From contig JAAOOA010001109.1 of NCBI GenBank assembly GCA_012861695.1, positions 1 to 64,000 of the forward strand: a stretch of 64,000 nt of DNA, written 5' to 3'. The notes beneath the pieces are model-generated. The model saw nothing but the letters and a program-made list of their open reading frames with translations. It was not told where the DNA came from and ran no database searches. This document shows positions 1 to 11,187 of the stretch, in pieces. This DNA is from Trematomus loennbergii. Its lineage: Eukaryota > Chordata > Actinopteri > Perciformes > Nototheniidae. The first letter of the stretch is position 1. The number at the start of each line of letters is the position of its first letter. The position numbers and the translations under genes are program-made.

Positions 1-156
1 GACAATGACACTGGACATTTCTTATCCCAGTGTTCAGAGATGCAGGCTTTACAGAAGTTGTGTCCACATGGTATGGTGACTGGATCATGACACATCCAGA
101 CAGATGGAGCACAGAAACTGATCTTCAGTCACCAGAAATGAAGCAGACATGTCTCT
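1..156 (-). pseudogene. TRIM copy 0 (btr-like), 5' end of coding exon
   Basis: This is the start of a TRIM E3 ubiquitin ligase gene that runs off the left edge. The ATG is at 150-148, preceded by a CAG acceptor (exon start 156), as in the four other copies. The first residues, MSASFLVTEDQFLCSICLDV, begin a C3HC4 RING finger with the first CxxC pair. A two-base loss relative to the other copies then brings a TGA in frame right after this. The downstream RING residues (PCGHNFCKACIS) continue in another frame. The copy is therefore broken in the assembly, either as a real pseudogene or through consensus error. RING-type TRIMs transfer ubiquitin; members of this fish family are often antiviral or interferon-induced (family knowledge). 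Confidence 0.75.
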
Positions 157-1049
157 CTGGGGACAAAAGTTGAAAAAAACACAACTGTAATTATTATTCT
201 CTATTTTCCAGTTCATAGAGTCCTACTTTGAACCCGAAAATGTAAACTACCCCAATTTTTTATGTTAGAAATGACATACATAGACCAATGACAACCAAAA
301 ACATAGTTTAATTAAAATTAAAGTTAAAATGAAATCTGTTAAATCATAGCAGCATTCGGTCAGTACACCGTTATTGTTAAATGTTTAAAGAATCTCTCTG
401 TTAATATTATAAATAAATCTGGAAAATCATAGCAGCATTCAGTTTAAACTCTAAGAAACACAATGTGTAAGCTCTAATACTGTTGGGGGATTTTGCCATT
501 GTTGAACAGAGGAGTGAAACCTCCTGCTGAGCATCACTGAAGTTAATACTAGTTGTTAAAAAACAGTAAACGTTATCAGCTTCAAAAGGCAGACAGCAGT
601 TACTACAGAAACAGGTTCAAAGCTCAAGGCTACTTACCACAGTGTGAACAAATGATATAAGATGAAATATCTAATTGTCATGCCTTTTATAAGATAAACT
701 TGTAACATAACACCAGATCCCTTGCTTTGGAGAGTCCAGAACAAATCTAATATATAGATTCTACTTTGTTTAATAGAGTCAATTATAAAGATGTTTTCAA
801 ATACAGGAAATATGAAAAAGTATAAGCTAATGCTAGCTTTGACTGTATGCTCTCTTACCTAACTTAACCAGAGTTTACATTGTATTGTTGGCTGTAGCTA
901 ATGTAAATGTTGAGGTTAATATCTTAACTGACACATTCGTATAGTATAATATTCTTTATATGGTAAAATGGATGTAATACAGTCAGATTCTGATTTTAAT
1001 CCAACTTTGACTAAATATTTAGTAAGTGATGTGTCTGTAGTGTACTCAC

Positions 1050-1170
1050 CAGTGTTTGCAGAGTCCTGCTGTGTTGTTGAGAAAAAAGCTTCTGGATTCA
1101 GTTTGAGTGTTTCTTCAGAGAAACAGAGACTTTTCTCGGCTGCTGCTCTGCTGTCGCTCAGACAAACATC
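1050..1170 (-). other. Predicted 5' untranslated exon of TRIM copy 0
   Basis: On the minus strand the sequence ...AAACACTG is followed by GTGAGTAC, a strong splice donor (donor GT at 1049-1048). The same donor and about 110 bp of upstream sequence recur at the same place upstream of all five TRIM copies. The intron would span 157-1049. The transcription start is not visible, so the outer end is approximate. No convincing coding frame spans it. Confidence 0.55.
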
Positions 1171-1179
1171 AGCTTTCAT

Positions 1180-1197
1180 TTCCGGGAAATTGAAACT
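1180..1197 (-). promoter_or_regulatory. ISRE plus overlapping GAS site upstream of TRIM copy 0
   Basis: The plus strand reads GGGAAATTGAAACT at 1184-1197, a full match to the ISRE consensus RNGAAANNGAAACT bound by ISGF3/IRFs. TTCCGGGAA at 1180-1188 fits the STAT GAS consensus TTCNNNGAA. Both lie about 130 bp upstream of the untranslated exon's donor. The element recurs at the same place in units 2, 3 and 4. Confidence 0.6.
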
Positions 1198-1498
1198 CTT
1201 CTCTTACAGTGTGGTTCAACCTGTCAGTGGCAGTTTGCCAAGAGGGAGTGGAGGAAGAACTATTGAGGCTTGTTATTTAACTTTGTGACGATGCATTTTA
1301 CAGCTGATCCAAGAGGCTTTTCAATAGTGTATTGAGCATAAGTAGGAATATGTTCTCAATACATAAAGGACATCTCTTTACACATCTGGAGATTTATAGC
1401 TATATTTCACAACGCTGTGTTATGGTCCATGTTTAAGAGCAGCTGGTGAAACACTTCCTCCTCCCTGAACAGACGGTTTTGAAAATGGGTCACGTGAT

Positions 1499-1989
1499 TG
1501 TAAGGAATGCGTGGAAAGGGTAGGACCCAAATGCAGACTATCAGAAAAGGTAAACGGTCTCGAAACAAAAACGAGCTTTATTCTTAAAGCTTAACAATAG
1601 CATGGCATGAAACACATAGGTTCTACAGAAAACTGACCGTGACCAACATGGAGGGAGACAGGAGAGATAACCGTGACTGACATGGAGGAAGACAGGAAAA
1701 ACCAACTGAACCGACAGGGGAACACAGGAAGAGACAGGGGAACACAGGAGAGACAGACTAAATCAGGGAGGGGTAATCACAAGACGAGACACAGCTGGGG
1801 TAAGGAGGCAGAAACACAGGGCAACAGGTGAACACAATCAGACAATCAGACACACCAGGGAAACTAACGACAGGAAGGCAAACAGGAAGAAGGAACAGAG
1901 AAGACACAAGGAGGAAAACATTTCAAAACAAAACAGGAAACCAGAGACAGAAAAAGACAAGACAAACACAACACCGACAGATCGTGACA
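1499..1989 (-). repeat. Left LTR (3' LTR in element orientation)
   Basis: This 491-bp LTR matches the right copy closely. The visible differences are a few substitutions and small indels, plus an extra copy of a GGGGAACACAGGA-type motif near 1735-1755. The high similarity implies a fairly recent insertion. Confidence 0.85.
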
Positions 1990-2277
1990 TAACCCCCCCC
2001 TCAAGGGACGGATCCCAGACGTCCCAAAAAACATTCTCCAACATTTCCAAAAGGGTGGGTGGAGGGGGTCCGGAGGACGGGCCCGAAAGGGTTCCCGGGC
2101 GGACGGCCCGGGGGCAAGGCAGAGTCCAAAAAGGGGCGAAGGCCACGGCTGGAAGAGTCAGGGGGCCGGGCTCGAGGGCGAAGACCGCGGCTGGGGAACT
2201 CAGGAGGCCGGGCTCGAGGGCGAAGACTGCGGCACTCAGGGGGCCGGGCTCGAGGGCGAACAAGAAGGCGGCGACGA

Positions 2278-3360
2278 GACAGCTCCGGAGGACGGGCAGG
2301 AAGGCGCCGACGGGACAGCTCCGGAGGCCGGGCAGGAAGGCACTGACGGGACAGCTCCGGAGGACGGGCAGGAAGGCACTGACGGGACAGCTCCGGAGGC
2401 CGGGCAGGAAGGCACTGACGGGACAGCTCCGGAGGCCGGGCAGGAAGGCGCTGACGGGACAGCTCCGGAGGACGGGCAGGACCCAGTATCGGCCGGACAG
2501 GAACCGGAGCCGACGGGACAGGCGTAGACGGGGTCCTGAACATGACATGGGCTGGTGTCAATGGGACCCCGGATGGAGCAAGGGCTGGTGTCGACTGGAC
2601 CCCCAACGGAACAGGACACAGAGTTGGCAGGACCCCCGGTGGAACAGGTGTCGGCGGGACCTCCAACAGGACAGGACACAGAGTTGGCAGGACCCCCGGT
2701 GGAACAGGTGTCGGCGGGACCCCAACAGGACAGGACACAGAGTAGGCGTCGGCCGTAGAGCCAACAGGAGACGAGCCAAGGACTGCTGGCTTTCAACGAA
2801 GGCTCGCATCATCTGCTCATGTTGGCCAGAAGATTTCCCTGATGGGAAATGGCGTGCTGGACCGGAACAGAGGCCGGAACCATGGCTGCTGGGGCCAGAA
2901 CTGGGGCTGGAACCATGGCCGCTGGGGCCAGAACTGGGGCCGGAACCATGGCTGCAGGGGCCAGAACTGGGGCCGGAACCATGGCTGCTGGGGCCTGTAC
3001 TGGAGCCCAAAGCATGGCTTCTGGGGCTCGGGCTGCTAGCCTGGACTTGTGACTCCTCTTATGAGCCTCTTGGAGGCTCCGTGGACCTCCAAAAGCCAGA
3101 CGAGTGCCCGAGAACGGCTCCTGGACAGGAGCAGGAAATGGGGACGGAACCATGGCTGCTGGGCCGGAACTGGGCCGGAACCATGGCTGCTGGGGCCTGT
3201 ACTGGAGCCCAAAGCATGGCTTCTGGGGCTCGGGCTGCTAGCCTGGACTTGTGACTCCTCTTATGAGCCTCTTGGAGGCTCCGTGGACCTCCAAAAGCCA
3301 GACGAGTGCCCAAGAACGGCTCCTGGACAGGAGCAGGAAATGGGGACGGAACCATGGCTG
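2278..3360. repeat. GC-rich tandem repeats inside the LTR element
   Basis: There are four repeat families in series. A 36-bp unit (core ACAGCTCCGGAGGACGGGCA) has about six copies at 2278-2480. A ~60-bp unit with ACAGGACACAGAGTTGGCAG spans 2598-2745. A ~33-bp unit with GGAACCATGGCTGCTGGGGC spans 2871-3000. A direct repeat with ~200-bp spacing covers about 2975-3350. Most unit lengths are multiples of three, so long low-complexity frames stay open on both strands. None of these looks like a conserved protein. Confidence 0.8.
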
Positions 3361-3569
3361 CTGGGGCCGGAACTGGGGCCGGAACCATGGCTGCTGGGGC
3401 ACGGGCTGGAATCCTGGCCTTGCGTCTCTTTGAGGTCTTTTGGAGGCTCCGTGGACCTCCAAACGCCAGGCGGGATCCCAAAAAAGGATCAGAGAATGGA
3501 GACTGGCAATCAGGGCTACGCGAAAAAACTCTGAGAAATTCAGGCAACGAGCTCCTCAGCCATGGCACA

Positions 3570-3716
3570 TTATCCACCTCCATTTGTGCTCTTTTCAGGA
3601 CAGCCTCTTTCTCCGCTAGTCGAGGTTCCACTCCACACAGTATAAAGACATCGAAGGGAGTAATCCAGAGAAAGCAATTCAGCATCAAAATCAAAAACAT
3701 AATCCGCTGGGTCCAT
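3570..3716 (-). pseudogene. Short Gag-like leader ORF of the LTR element
   Basis: A 48-codon frame starting MDPADYVFDFDAELLSL lies just inside the right LTR, where the gag start of a gypsy-type element is expected. It stops early and is followed by tandem repeats instead of a capsid or nucleocapsid domain. It is probably a gag remnant kept near the primer/packaging region. The assignment rests on position and the acidic MDPxD start only. Confidence 0.35.
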
Positions 3717-3733
3717 AATTGGTCGGTTCATTC

Positions 3734-4215
3734 TGTAAAGAATGCGTGGAAAGGGTAGGACCCAAATGCAGACTATCAGAAAAGGTAAACGGTCTCGAAA
3801 CAAAAACGAGCTTTATTCTTAAAGCTTAACAATAGCATGGCATGAAACACATAGGTTCTACAGAAAACTGACCGTGACCAACATGGAGGGAGACAGGAGA
3901 GATAACCGTGACTGACATGGAGGAAGACAGGAAAAAACCAACAATGAACCGACAGGGGAACACAGGAAGAGACAAGACTAAATACAGGGAGGGGTAATCA
4001 CAAGACGAGACACAGCTGGGGTAAGGGAGGCAGAAACACAAGGGCAACAGGTGAACACAATCAGACAATCAGACACACCAGGGAAACTAACGACAGGAAG
4101 GCAAACACAGGAAGAAGGAACAGAGAAGACACAAGGAGGAAAACATTTCAAAACAAAACAGGAAACCAGAGACAGAAAAAGACAAGACAAAACACAACAC
4201 CGACAGATCGTGACA
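3734..4215 (-). repeat. Right LTR (5' LTR in element orientation)
   Basis: The 482-bp partner of the left LTR starts TGTAAAGAATGCG and ends CGACAGATCGTGACA. It is followed at once by the GTGAT target duplication. Confidence 0.85.
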
Positions 4216-4476
4216 GTGATTGTTGACTCACATTCAGGTCAGTCTTTAGTTTATATTACAAACAGATTCATTTTTATTCACCTGTAGTTTTGGGGTGTTT
4301 TGGACAAATTACAGCTTAACGTGTGTCAGATGAACTCATGTTGATTCTGTTCAGTTGTATTCTTTGATATGTAGTTAAACAATATATATTTATGTTGCAA
4401 TATATCAAAATGTATCCTAGGAACTTTAATATAATAATAATAACAATAATAATGATGTGTTCCTGTCCTCCTTCAG

Positions 4477-4721
4477 TCTCTGCAGCGCTGCCGGCAGTCA
4501 TGTTCAGGTAGAGAACGACCGGCTAAACGGCGGCCACCATGCGGAAACATCTGGAAAGGATCCGTTTCCGGGGCCAGAGACGGGACGAGTTCCCGGATCT
4601 GGCCGATTCTCCCAACACCTCGGACACAGAGAGCAACGAGGAGGTCGTGAGCAGACCTCGAGTCTCCGCCAGAGATTCGGAGGAGCTGAGGGAGGCGGAG
4701 GGGGAGCAGAGTGACGCTCAG
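4477..4721 (+). pseudogene. gramd4: gramd4 first coding exon, unit 0 (isolated)
   Basis: A polypyrimidine tract and CAG acceptor (4474-4476) precede this exon. The ATG at 4539 sits in a strong Kozak context (GCCACCATG). It encodes MRKHLERIRFRGQRRDEF and then a Ser/Asp-rich segment ending DSEELREAEGEQSDAQ, with donor CAG|GTACAC at 4721/4722. This matches the N-terminus I know of GRAMD4 (RFRG..RD.FLDLAESPN.SDTE...SPRDSEEL). No other gramd4 exon follows: the intron runs into a minisatellite and the 3' flank. If translated through, the frame stops after 72 codons. A three-codon upstream ORF (ATG at 4500) lies just before the start. Confidence 0.8.
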
Positions 4722-4785
4722 GTACACAAACACACACAATATCAACCAGGAGTTTAGAAAGAAACAAGTTCTGACCCTGAACTTT

Positions 4786-5452
4786 AAAGAGGACATCAGG
4801 TGTATATCAGTATGTGGTGTCTCTACTTTAAAGAGTCCTCTCCTACTGATGTTCAAGTGTATATCAGTATTTAGTATCTCTACTTTAAAGAGTCCTCTCC
4901 TGTTGATGTTCAGGTGTATATCAGTATTTAGTGTCTCTACTTTAAAGAGTCCTCTCCTGCTGATGTTCAGGTGTATATCAGTATGTAGTGTCTCTCCTTT
5001 AAAGAGTCCTCTCCTACTGATGTTCAGGTGTATATCAGTATTTAGTACCTCTACTTTAAAGAGTCCTCTCCTGCTGATGTTCAGGTGTATATCAGTATGT
5101 AGTGTCTCTACTTTAAAGAGTCCTCTCCTGCTGATATTCAGGTGTATATCAGTATGTAGTGTCTCTACTTTAAAGAGTCCTCTCCTGCTGATGTTCAGGT
5201 GTATATCAGTAGTGGTGTCTCTACTTTAAAGAGTCCTCTCCTACTGATGTTCAGGTGTATATCAGTATTTAGTACCTCTACTTTAAAGAGTCCTCTCCTG
5301 CTGATGTTCAGGTGTGTATCAGTATTTAGTGTCTCTACTTTAAAGAGTCCTCTCCTGCTGATGTTCAGGTGTATATCAGTATGTAGTGTCTCTCATTTAA
5401 AGAGTCCTCTCCTGCTGATGTTCAGGTGTATATCAGTATGTGGTGTCTCTAC
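4786..5452 (+). repeat. 57-bp minisatellite, unit 0
   Basis: About twelve units of 57 bp, each with TTCAGGTGTATATCAGTATG and CTCTACTTTAAAGAGTCCTC. Because 57 is a multiple of three, one frame stays open as a 19-residue repeat (MFRCISVCSVSTLKSPLLL). It lies in the gramd4 intron and is not a gene. Confidence 0.9.
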
Positions 5453-5460
5453 CAGCGCCG

Positions 5461-5559
<99 letters not shown>

Positions 5560-5610
5560 CCACACACACACACACACAAAGACACACACACACACACACA
5601 CACACACACT
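5461..5610. repeat. (CA)n microsatellite, unit 0
   Basis: A near-pure CA tract of about 150 bp with a few interruptions. It follows the GCCGCC motif that in unit 1 lies just after the gramd4 stop codon. Confidence 0.95.
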
Positions 5611-8600
5611 GGGATTGTTATACTGTTAATTAACCAGTTTTTAAATAATCCGGTGACGTTAAATCACAGACTTTTTGTCACCAATGATTTCTTAAACAAG
5701 TTCCCACAAAACAGGAAACAATAAGGTAAATTTTTAGTGCTAATTAATTGATAAATCCTCAATTATGTCCGGTATTTATCTCTGGAATTAATGTCCTGCA
5801 TATTAACTGATATTGTCCAGAAGGCGTAAGGATATTGATCTTAATTAACCGCGTATAATACGGCTGTACCAGAGATACAGTCTATGGGCTGTACCCAATA
5901 TTTTGAATCTACATCCATTATGTTGACATTTCTAATTGTAAATCAAAATGAAAGCTGCACAATAATTTGTAATAGTTTTTAAAAATTGTTTTAACTATAT
6001 ATGGATTTTCTTGGTAATGAAAGACTTTTGACGGTTAAAAAAAAGAGTTACTGGTACTTATGACCCTTTTTGAGTTAAGGATCTTTAAAAAACTTAACAT
6101 AAATATTCACTTACGACGATAAAATGTAAAGAATAGAAGGAAATTGGCAAATTTGAGATTTAGAAACACATCCTGCCATTTTTGCATAAAAAGTTATTTA
6201 AAATGATAAATGTATTATCAGAAAATTATATTACTGTCAATTTTTTTTGTCAACTAGCCATTGATGCTCTAAATCAGGGGTGTCAAACTAAATGTCATCA
6301 TGGGCCACATTAACATTATGGTTCACTCAAAGGGCCGGTTGTAACTTTAAGACTATATAAATATATAATATATAAAATAATGTATTATATTACATTATTG
6401 CCTCTGCATTGGATTATTATCTGATAACTTCATAATTAACTACGTCTGAAAGCAGAAGTTTAGGACAAATGATTGCAAGTTTCTTCATTGCGCATGTCAC
6501 AAAATGAGATGCATTATGGTTCATGTAGTTTATGGGCAACGTGCTTCTGTAAAGCGGCATGTAACCGTATAATAAACGTATTGTCTTCTTTCAGAGCTCT
6601 TGCGGGCCACATAAAATAAAGTCGCGGGCCACATTTGGCCCCCGGGTCTTGAGTTTGACACCCCTGCTCTAAATCATTGTACGAAAAGGGGCAATATGTC
6701 CCTCTTTGAGTTAATGATCTCTCCCAATCTTAACTTTTAACATAAATATTCCCTTTAGTATGATTAAAAAAGCAAAGGATAGTAGGAAATGACCATATTT
6801 GAGACTAAAAACAGCATAATTCCTGACATTTTTGCACTTTAAATGGTTTATATATAATCCATAAAAGTTGGCTTAAATATTTCTTGTTATTTGGTCATTA
6901 CAGTTCAGTACTTGGTACAAAATATAACATTTTGACCCTCTTTGAGTTTTTTTCTAATGAGCAGTTTAAAACCCTACAATCGTACTTATTTCCTTTAGTG
7001 TCTTTACACTACATCATGAATATTATACTTGAACATCTTAACAATGTGTTAGAGCTGAAATATGAACATATTACATTTTCTGGTATTAATGAGAAATGTT
7101 TTTACGTTACTCTCCGTGTTTGAACCACTTTACATCATATCTTCAGGGATTTATAACATGATGTAACTCTGTATTGTACTAAGCCTTACAGCCAGTTTGT
7201 ATTATAGTATGTTGGGTTTTTAATGTGGTGGGCGGACACTGTTTGTTTCTATATGAATGTGCTGAAAGATTTAATGAAACCACAAAATCGACCGCAGGGG
7301 AGCTTTTATTTTGGCTAAAAATGTAAAAGCTAATGCTAATATAACAGACACTGTGATGCATACATTTTGTTTAATCATTGTTCATACTTCTTATGCTTTA
7401 GCTTTCTTCACATTCAATAACTTAAGAAACTATGGCTAAAAAAACTAAAAGAGCCACAAACAAACTTAAAATATTACATTTCTGTCCATTTTCTTTGAAC
7501 TTCATCTCCTAGCTTGATGCTAATCGACAAGCTAACCGATTGAAACGTTGACCTGGGCCGCTTTTTTTTATCACAGTTAAGATATATTTTACTTTAGCTG
7601 AGAGATAAATGAAGAGGCTTAAATATATGTATGTTGTAATATATAAATATTTAAGGGGATTGTTAGCTTTAGCCTCTTTAACACTAGCTAATCGGCTAAA
7701 GCTAAACAACTGGAACTGACCTAAAACCTTTTTTTAAATCACAGTTAAGTTATATTTGACTATAGCTAGGATGTTCAAAAGAAGCAAAAATATATTCATA
7801 TTAACATATCTATAAATATTTAACTTTTTTTTCTGATCTGATTAACTTTAGCTTCTCTAGCCCGAGCTAATCGGCTAAAGCTAAACAAGTTAAAACAACA
7901 CAATGAAGTATTTTCTTCAGTTCAGCTTTTCTGTTTTGACTTTGTACAAAGCTCAATTTCCTATCAATCTGACCTAAATGAGCCGATAAGTAAAAAAAAC
8001 CTTGTAATTTTTATTTTGACAACATTCCTATACCCATCAAAATGTAGCCTATGTTTATTTTTTCTCTAACACTAGTCAAGCTTTTTAAATTGGACCTTAA
8101 CTGATATTTTTTTGGCAGCCTGATTAAGTGTCTGTTACCCAGCTAAGGCTATGTTTAAATGTTGTCTCTATTTTTCAGTCTGAAAGCTTTTAATCAAGCA
8201 TTTAACACTTTTATTTGACGTTAAATTCACTCTATTTCAATGGAAAAAGTTGCACATTTGACAGAAAAACAACTGTGCAGAATAGGTAAGGCTATCGATC
8301 TTTAAAATAATTAAATGTACAATTTCTGAACACGAATATTTGTTTCTAAGTTGCGTTCAAAACTCAGACTTAGTAACATTTTATCATTTTCAATAGGTAT
8401 TTGTATTGGTCCAGTTAAGCTCTTTCTTTGCCAAATGGAATTCCTTATTTCAGTTTGATTTTCTGAACTTTTATGAAATTCTTCCCTTTATTTTGTGGTT
8501 TCTCGGGTTCTGCTTTCGTCTCGTTTACGTGAACTTTTCTGTCGGCTGCTGTCTTTCGGATACGATGGTTTTATAAACTGGTGTCGTTGTATACATAGGT

Positions 8601-8798
8601 GGACGTTTTTTAAATGAAATGATTGCTCTTCTTAAATTGTGATGTACATTTTTTTTAAAAGTAAAATCAAATGTCAAACACTGACAGTCTCCTGTTTTTG
8701 TTGTTGTTCTGCGCAGTACCACGTTCAGCCTGATGGTGTCAGTAGAGAGTCAGAGGAGACTATGACACACATATAAACAGTACATTCATAAACACTCT
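5611..8798. repeat. gramd4 downstream flank, unit 0 copy of duplicated block
   Basis: AT-rich DNA without a supported gene. It starts CTGGGATTGTTATACTGTTA and recurs with high identity at 31763-34930, 43370-46270 and 59374-62210. It contains the 392-bp hAT MITE. Its short frames are conserved only because the DNA is duplicated. Confidence 0.85.
6275..6666. mobile_element. hAT-type MITE, 392 bp (unit 0)
   Basis: Terminal inverted repeats CAGGGGTGTCAAACT / AGTTTGACACCCCTG are flanked by the 8-bp duplication CTCTAAAT (6267-6274 and 6667-6674). An 8-bp duplication and CAGGGG ends are hAT hallmarks. There is no transposase. All four downstream-flank copies carry it at the same site, so it predates the duplication. 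Confidence 0.88.
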
Positions 8799-10697
8799 AA
8801 TAGAGTGGCGAAGTCCCTCCCCTTCCGGTTGAGCCCCATGGGACCTTATTTCGGAAAAGTTATGCATTGAAGTCAATGGAGAGAGAAAGATTATCTTTCG
8901 ATCCCGTTTGAATTGTGCCACGAATTACACATATGATGTTTGTCAATTTAAAAGATAATTTTGCAAGTAAAAAAAAAAGAATGTGTCGTAAAACTGTGAA
9001 GTAACACATTTGTTTGTGTGAAACGCTCAATGAACTACATCTCTGGTCAACACAACACACGTCACCAAGATGGCCGTCACTACTGTCTTGTCAACAATAC
9101 GATTGACTTCCCTCACTATCACCACAATGAAACACGTCCTGAAGAATGTCATACAAAGCTGCCTGCCTGCCTTCCTTTGATTCTTTCTGAACTGCCTGGT
9201 CGTTTTAATGTTTAATGTCAACCATTTGTGCAGATAGCATGAAGTAGAGAAGATCGCCGATGCTAATGTTAGAAATTAAAATCAATGTAAAACAGCATAA
9301 TTCAGTCTAAAACATATCGTCAGTTTAAAGCTGTTTTATTGTGGAAAAACCGGGAAGTTCTCAGGAAATCAATGCCAAGCTTTTATTCTGAAAATCCTTT
9401 ATCCGGTTAGCATGTGACTAATTATTACGTTTTCTGAATGTAAAGTGAAAATGACATGGAGAGTTACACACCAAACGTACGGACTTTAACACTACATCTA
9501 TAGACGTCGAGATATTATTACTGCTGAATATTAAATGAAGGTACAGTTGATCGTAGTGTTTTCACACGTGAGAAGCTATGACGTCAGAGGGAGTTTCCGT
9601 AAATAAGAACTGTGCCGTAGCGGCGTTTTTTTTAGGACTTCTAAACTAACGATTACAGCTGTTTTATATATATTACATAGAAAGTCATCACAGAGATAAG
9701 GAGCAGAAAAGGTTTAAGGAAGTAGGCAGAGAATACCAATGTCGAAATCATCTGTTCTCTCGCGATATCGAACCCACAGATGAGAAGGGCGGTCCCACTA
9801 TCTGCACAGCGGGAGACAACGAGACGTGGATAAAAACAGAAGACAGAGGACAGCTCTTTCTCTTTCCTTCGCTGCAGCTCCCTGAAGACAACACCGGCTT
9901 TGTCTCCCAACTACCCTTTGTTTGTTTCACTAGCACGCTGCTTAAATTAAAGTAACCAATTTGAACCCTTTCAGAGACTCATTTGTCTCTTAATCTTTAA
10001 ACTTCTTCCTGGACGCGAGCAAATCAGCACACATCAACACTAACGTTAGCGTTAGCATTTCTCCCCCGGGCTTAATGGTGTATTATAGACTGATCACACC
10101 GGTGACAGTACTATTCAAACGGTTCACGAAATATGAGTACTACTCTTACTGTTTAACATTTTGGGTTACTTAATGTTACTTCATGTTAAGGCTAATAAAA
10201 ATGACAAGGCTGTAATGCTAACTAACGTGCTAGCTACTAGCTAGGTAGCTAACTTGATCAAGCCACTCCTGGTCCTTTCATCAGACGGGAAGCAAAAGAA
10301 CGAGCAAGACCCATTGCTGGTATAATAACAACCTGGTACTAAGCACACAGGCATCTTGTTAAAGTTATCTTATCTTAGCCAGCGCCATATAGATAGATTA
10401 TATCTAAATGGCGCTGATCAAAAAATTGTGACATCACTTACGCGACTCTGGGATTTGTAGTCTTTCTAGTTACGTATTTTTCATAGTCTTATATTTCAAC
10501 AGTTTTACGACAAACTGTGACTTTTTTGACATGGAAATTATTTTTTAAGATTGACAAACATCATATGTGTAATTCATGGCACAATTCAAACGGGATCGAA
10601 AGATAAGTTTTCTCTCCCCATTGACTTCAATGCATAATTTTCCCGAAATAAGGTCCCATTACCCGGAAGTAAGTGGGCGTGACTTCGCCACTCTATT
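8799..10697. mobile_element. 1.9 kb DNA element with ~200-bp terminal inverted repeats (unit 0)
   Basis: The left end AATAGAGTGGCGAAGTC and right end GACTTCGCCACTCTATT are perfect inverse complements. The inverted similarity continues imperfectly for about 200 bp (8799-9000 against 10498-10697). A possible 3-bp duplication TCT flanks it. The interior has no recognisable transposase; one 85-codon minus frame (9653-9910) is shared with the second copy but is not recognised. It is probably non-autonomous. A second copy begins at 62211. Confidence 0.75.
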
Positions 10698-10950
10698 TCT
10701 CTTAGTTATTATTTGAGATGACTTTAAACATGCGTTAAAATTGGACGGCAGGAATTAAAAATCACTTATTTTGATGTTACATTTTATTTATTATTTGAAC
10801 AATCTTTTTATTATATATTTATAAAATATATATTCTTTGAAGAAATGTATATATATAGTTTATATTTTTTATAAAATACAGTTAAGACTAGAAAATTAAA
10901 TAAAGGTTACTTATTATAAATATTATAATTGGTATTATTTATTATTATTA

Positions 10951-11039
<89 letters not shown>

Positions 11040-11057
11040 GGGGTGTGTGTGTGAGAG

Positions 11058-11102
<45 letters not shown>

Positions 11103-11149
11103 TGTGTGTGTGTGTGTGAGAGAGGAGGGGTGTGTGTGTGTGAGAGAGG

Positions 11150-11187
<38 letters not shown>

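Larger units (their letters stand above)
1499..4215 (-). mobile_element. Non-autonomous Ty3/gypsy-type LTR retrotransposon, 2.7 kb
   Basis: Two direct repeats (1499-1989 and 3734-4215) begin TGTAA and end GTGACA, with TG...CA termini. The whole is flanked by the 5-bp target duplication GTGAT (1494-1498, 4216-4220). Next to the left LTR is a C-run (1992-1999) that reads as a polypurine tract on the minus strand, so the element is in minus orientation. The 1.74 kb interior has no polymerase, protease or integrase frame, only a short Gag-like start and GC-rich tandem repeats. It must have moved with enzymes from another element. Units 1, 2 and 4 have the empty site (CACGTGATTGTTGACTC), so it inserted in unit 0 only, between the TRIM promoter and gramd4. 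Confidence 0.85.

Noticed and set aside
968..1288. Plus-strand frame over the TRIM promoter and untranslated exon, recurring in all units
   Set aside because: Its recurrence is explained by DNA duplication; the splice donor and ISRE read on the opposite strand, and the frame is not kept between copies.
2001..3254. Large Pro/Arg-rich and Gly/Trp-rich frames inside the LTR element on both strands
   Set aside because: They are low-complexity translations of GC-rich tandem repeats, overlap each other in several frames, and match no capsid or pol domain.
4711..5229. 172- to 210-codon frames in the 57-bp minisatellite (also 42412-43044 and 26886-27356)
   Set aside because: They are open only because the unit is 19 codons long; unit 4 breaks the frame with single-base losses, and no start or homology supports translation.
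5426..5629. Possible CRISPR array because of regular repeats in the 57-bp region
   Set aside because: Units are contiguous tandem copies without unique spacers, in a vertebrate intron.
9018..9221. Small frames on both strands in the 1.9 kb element, conserved at 62272-62634
   Set aside because: Conservation follows from the copied element; no transposase motif is seen, and both strands are equally open.
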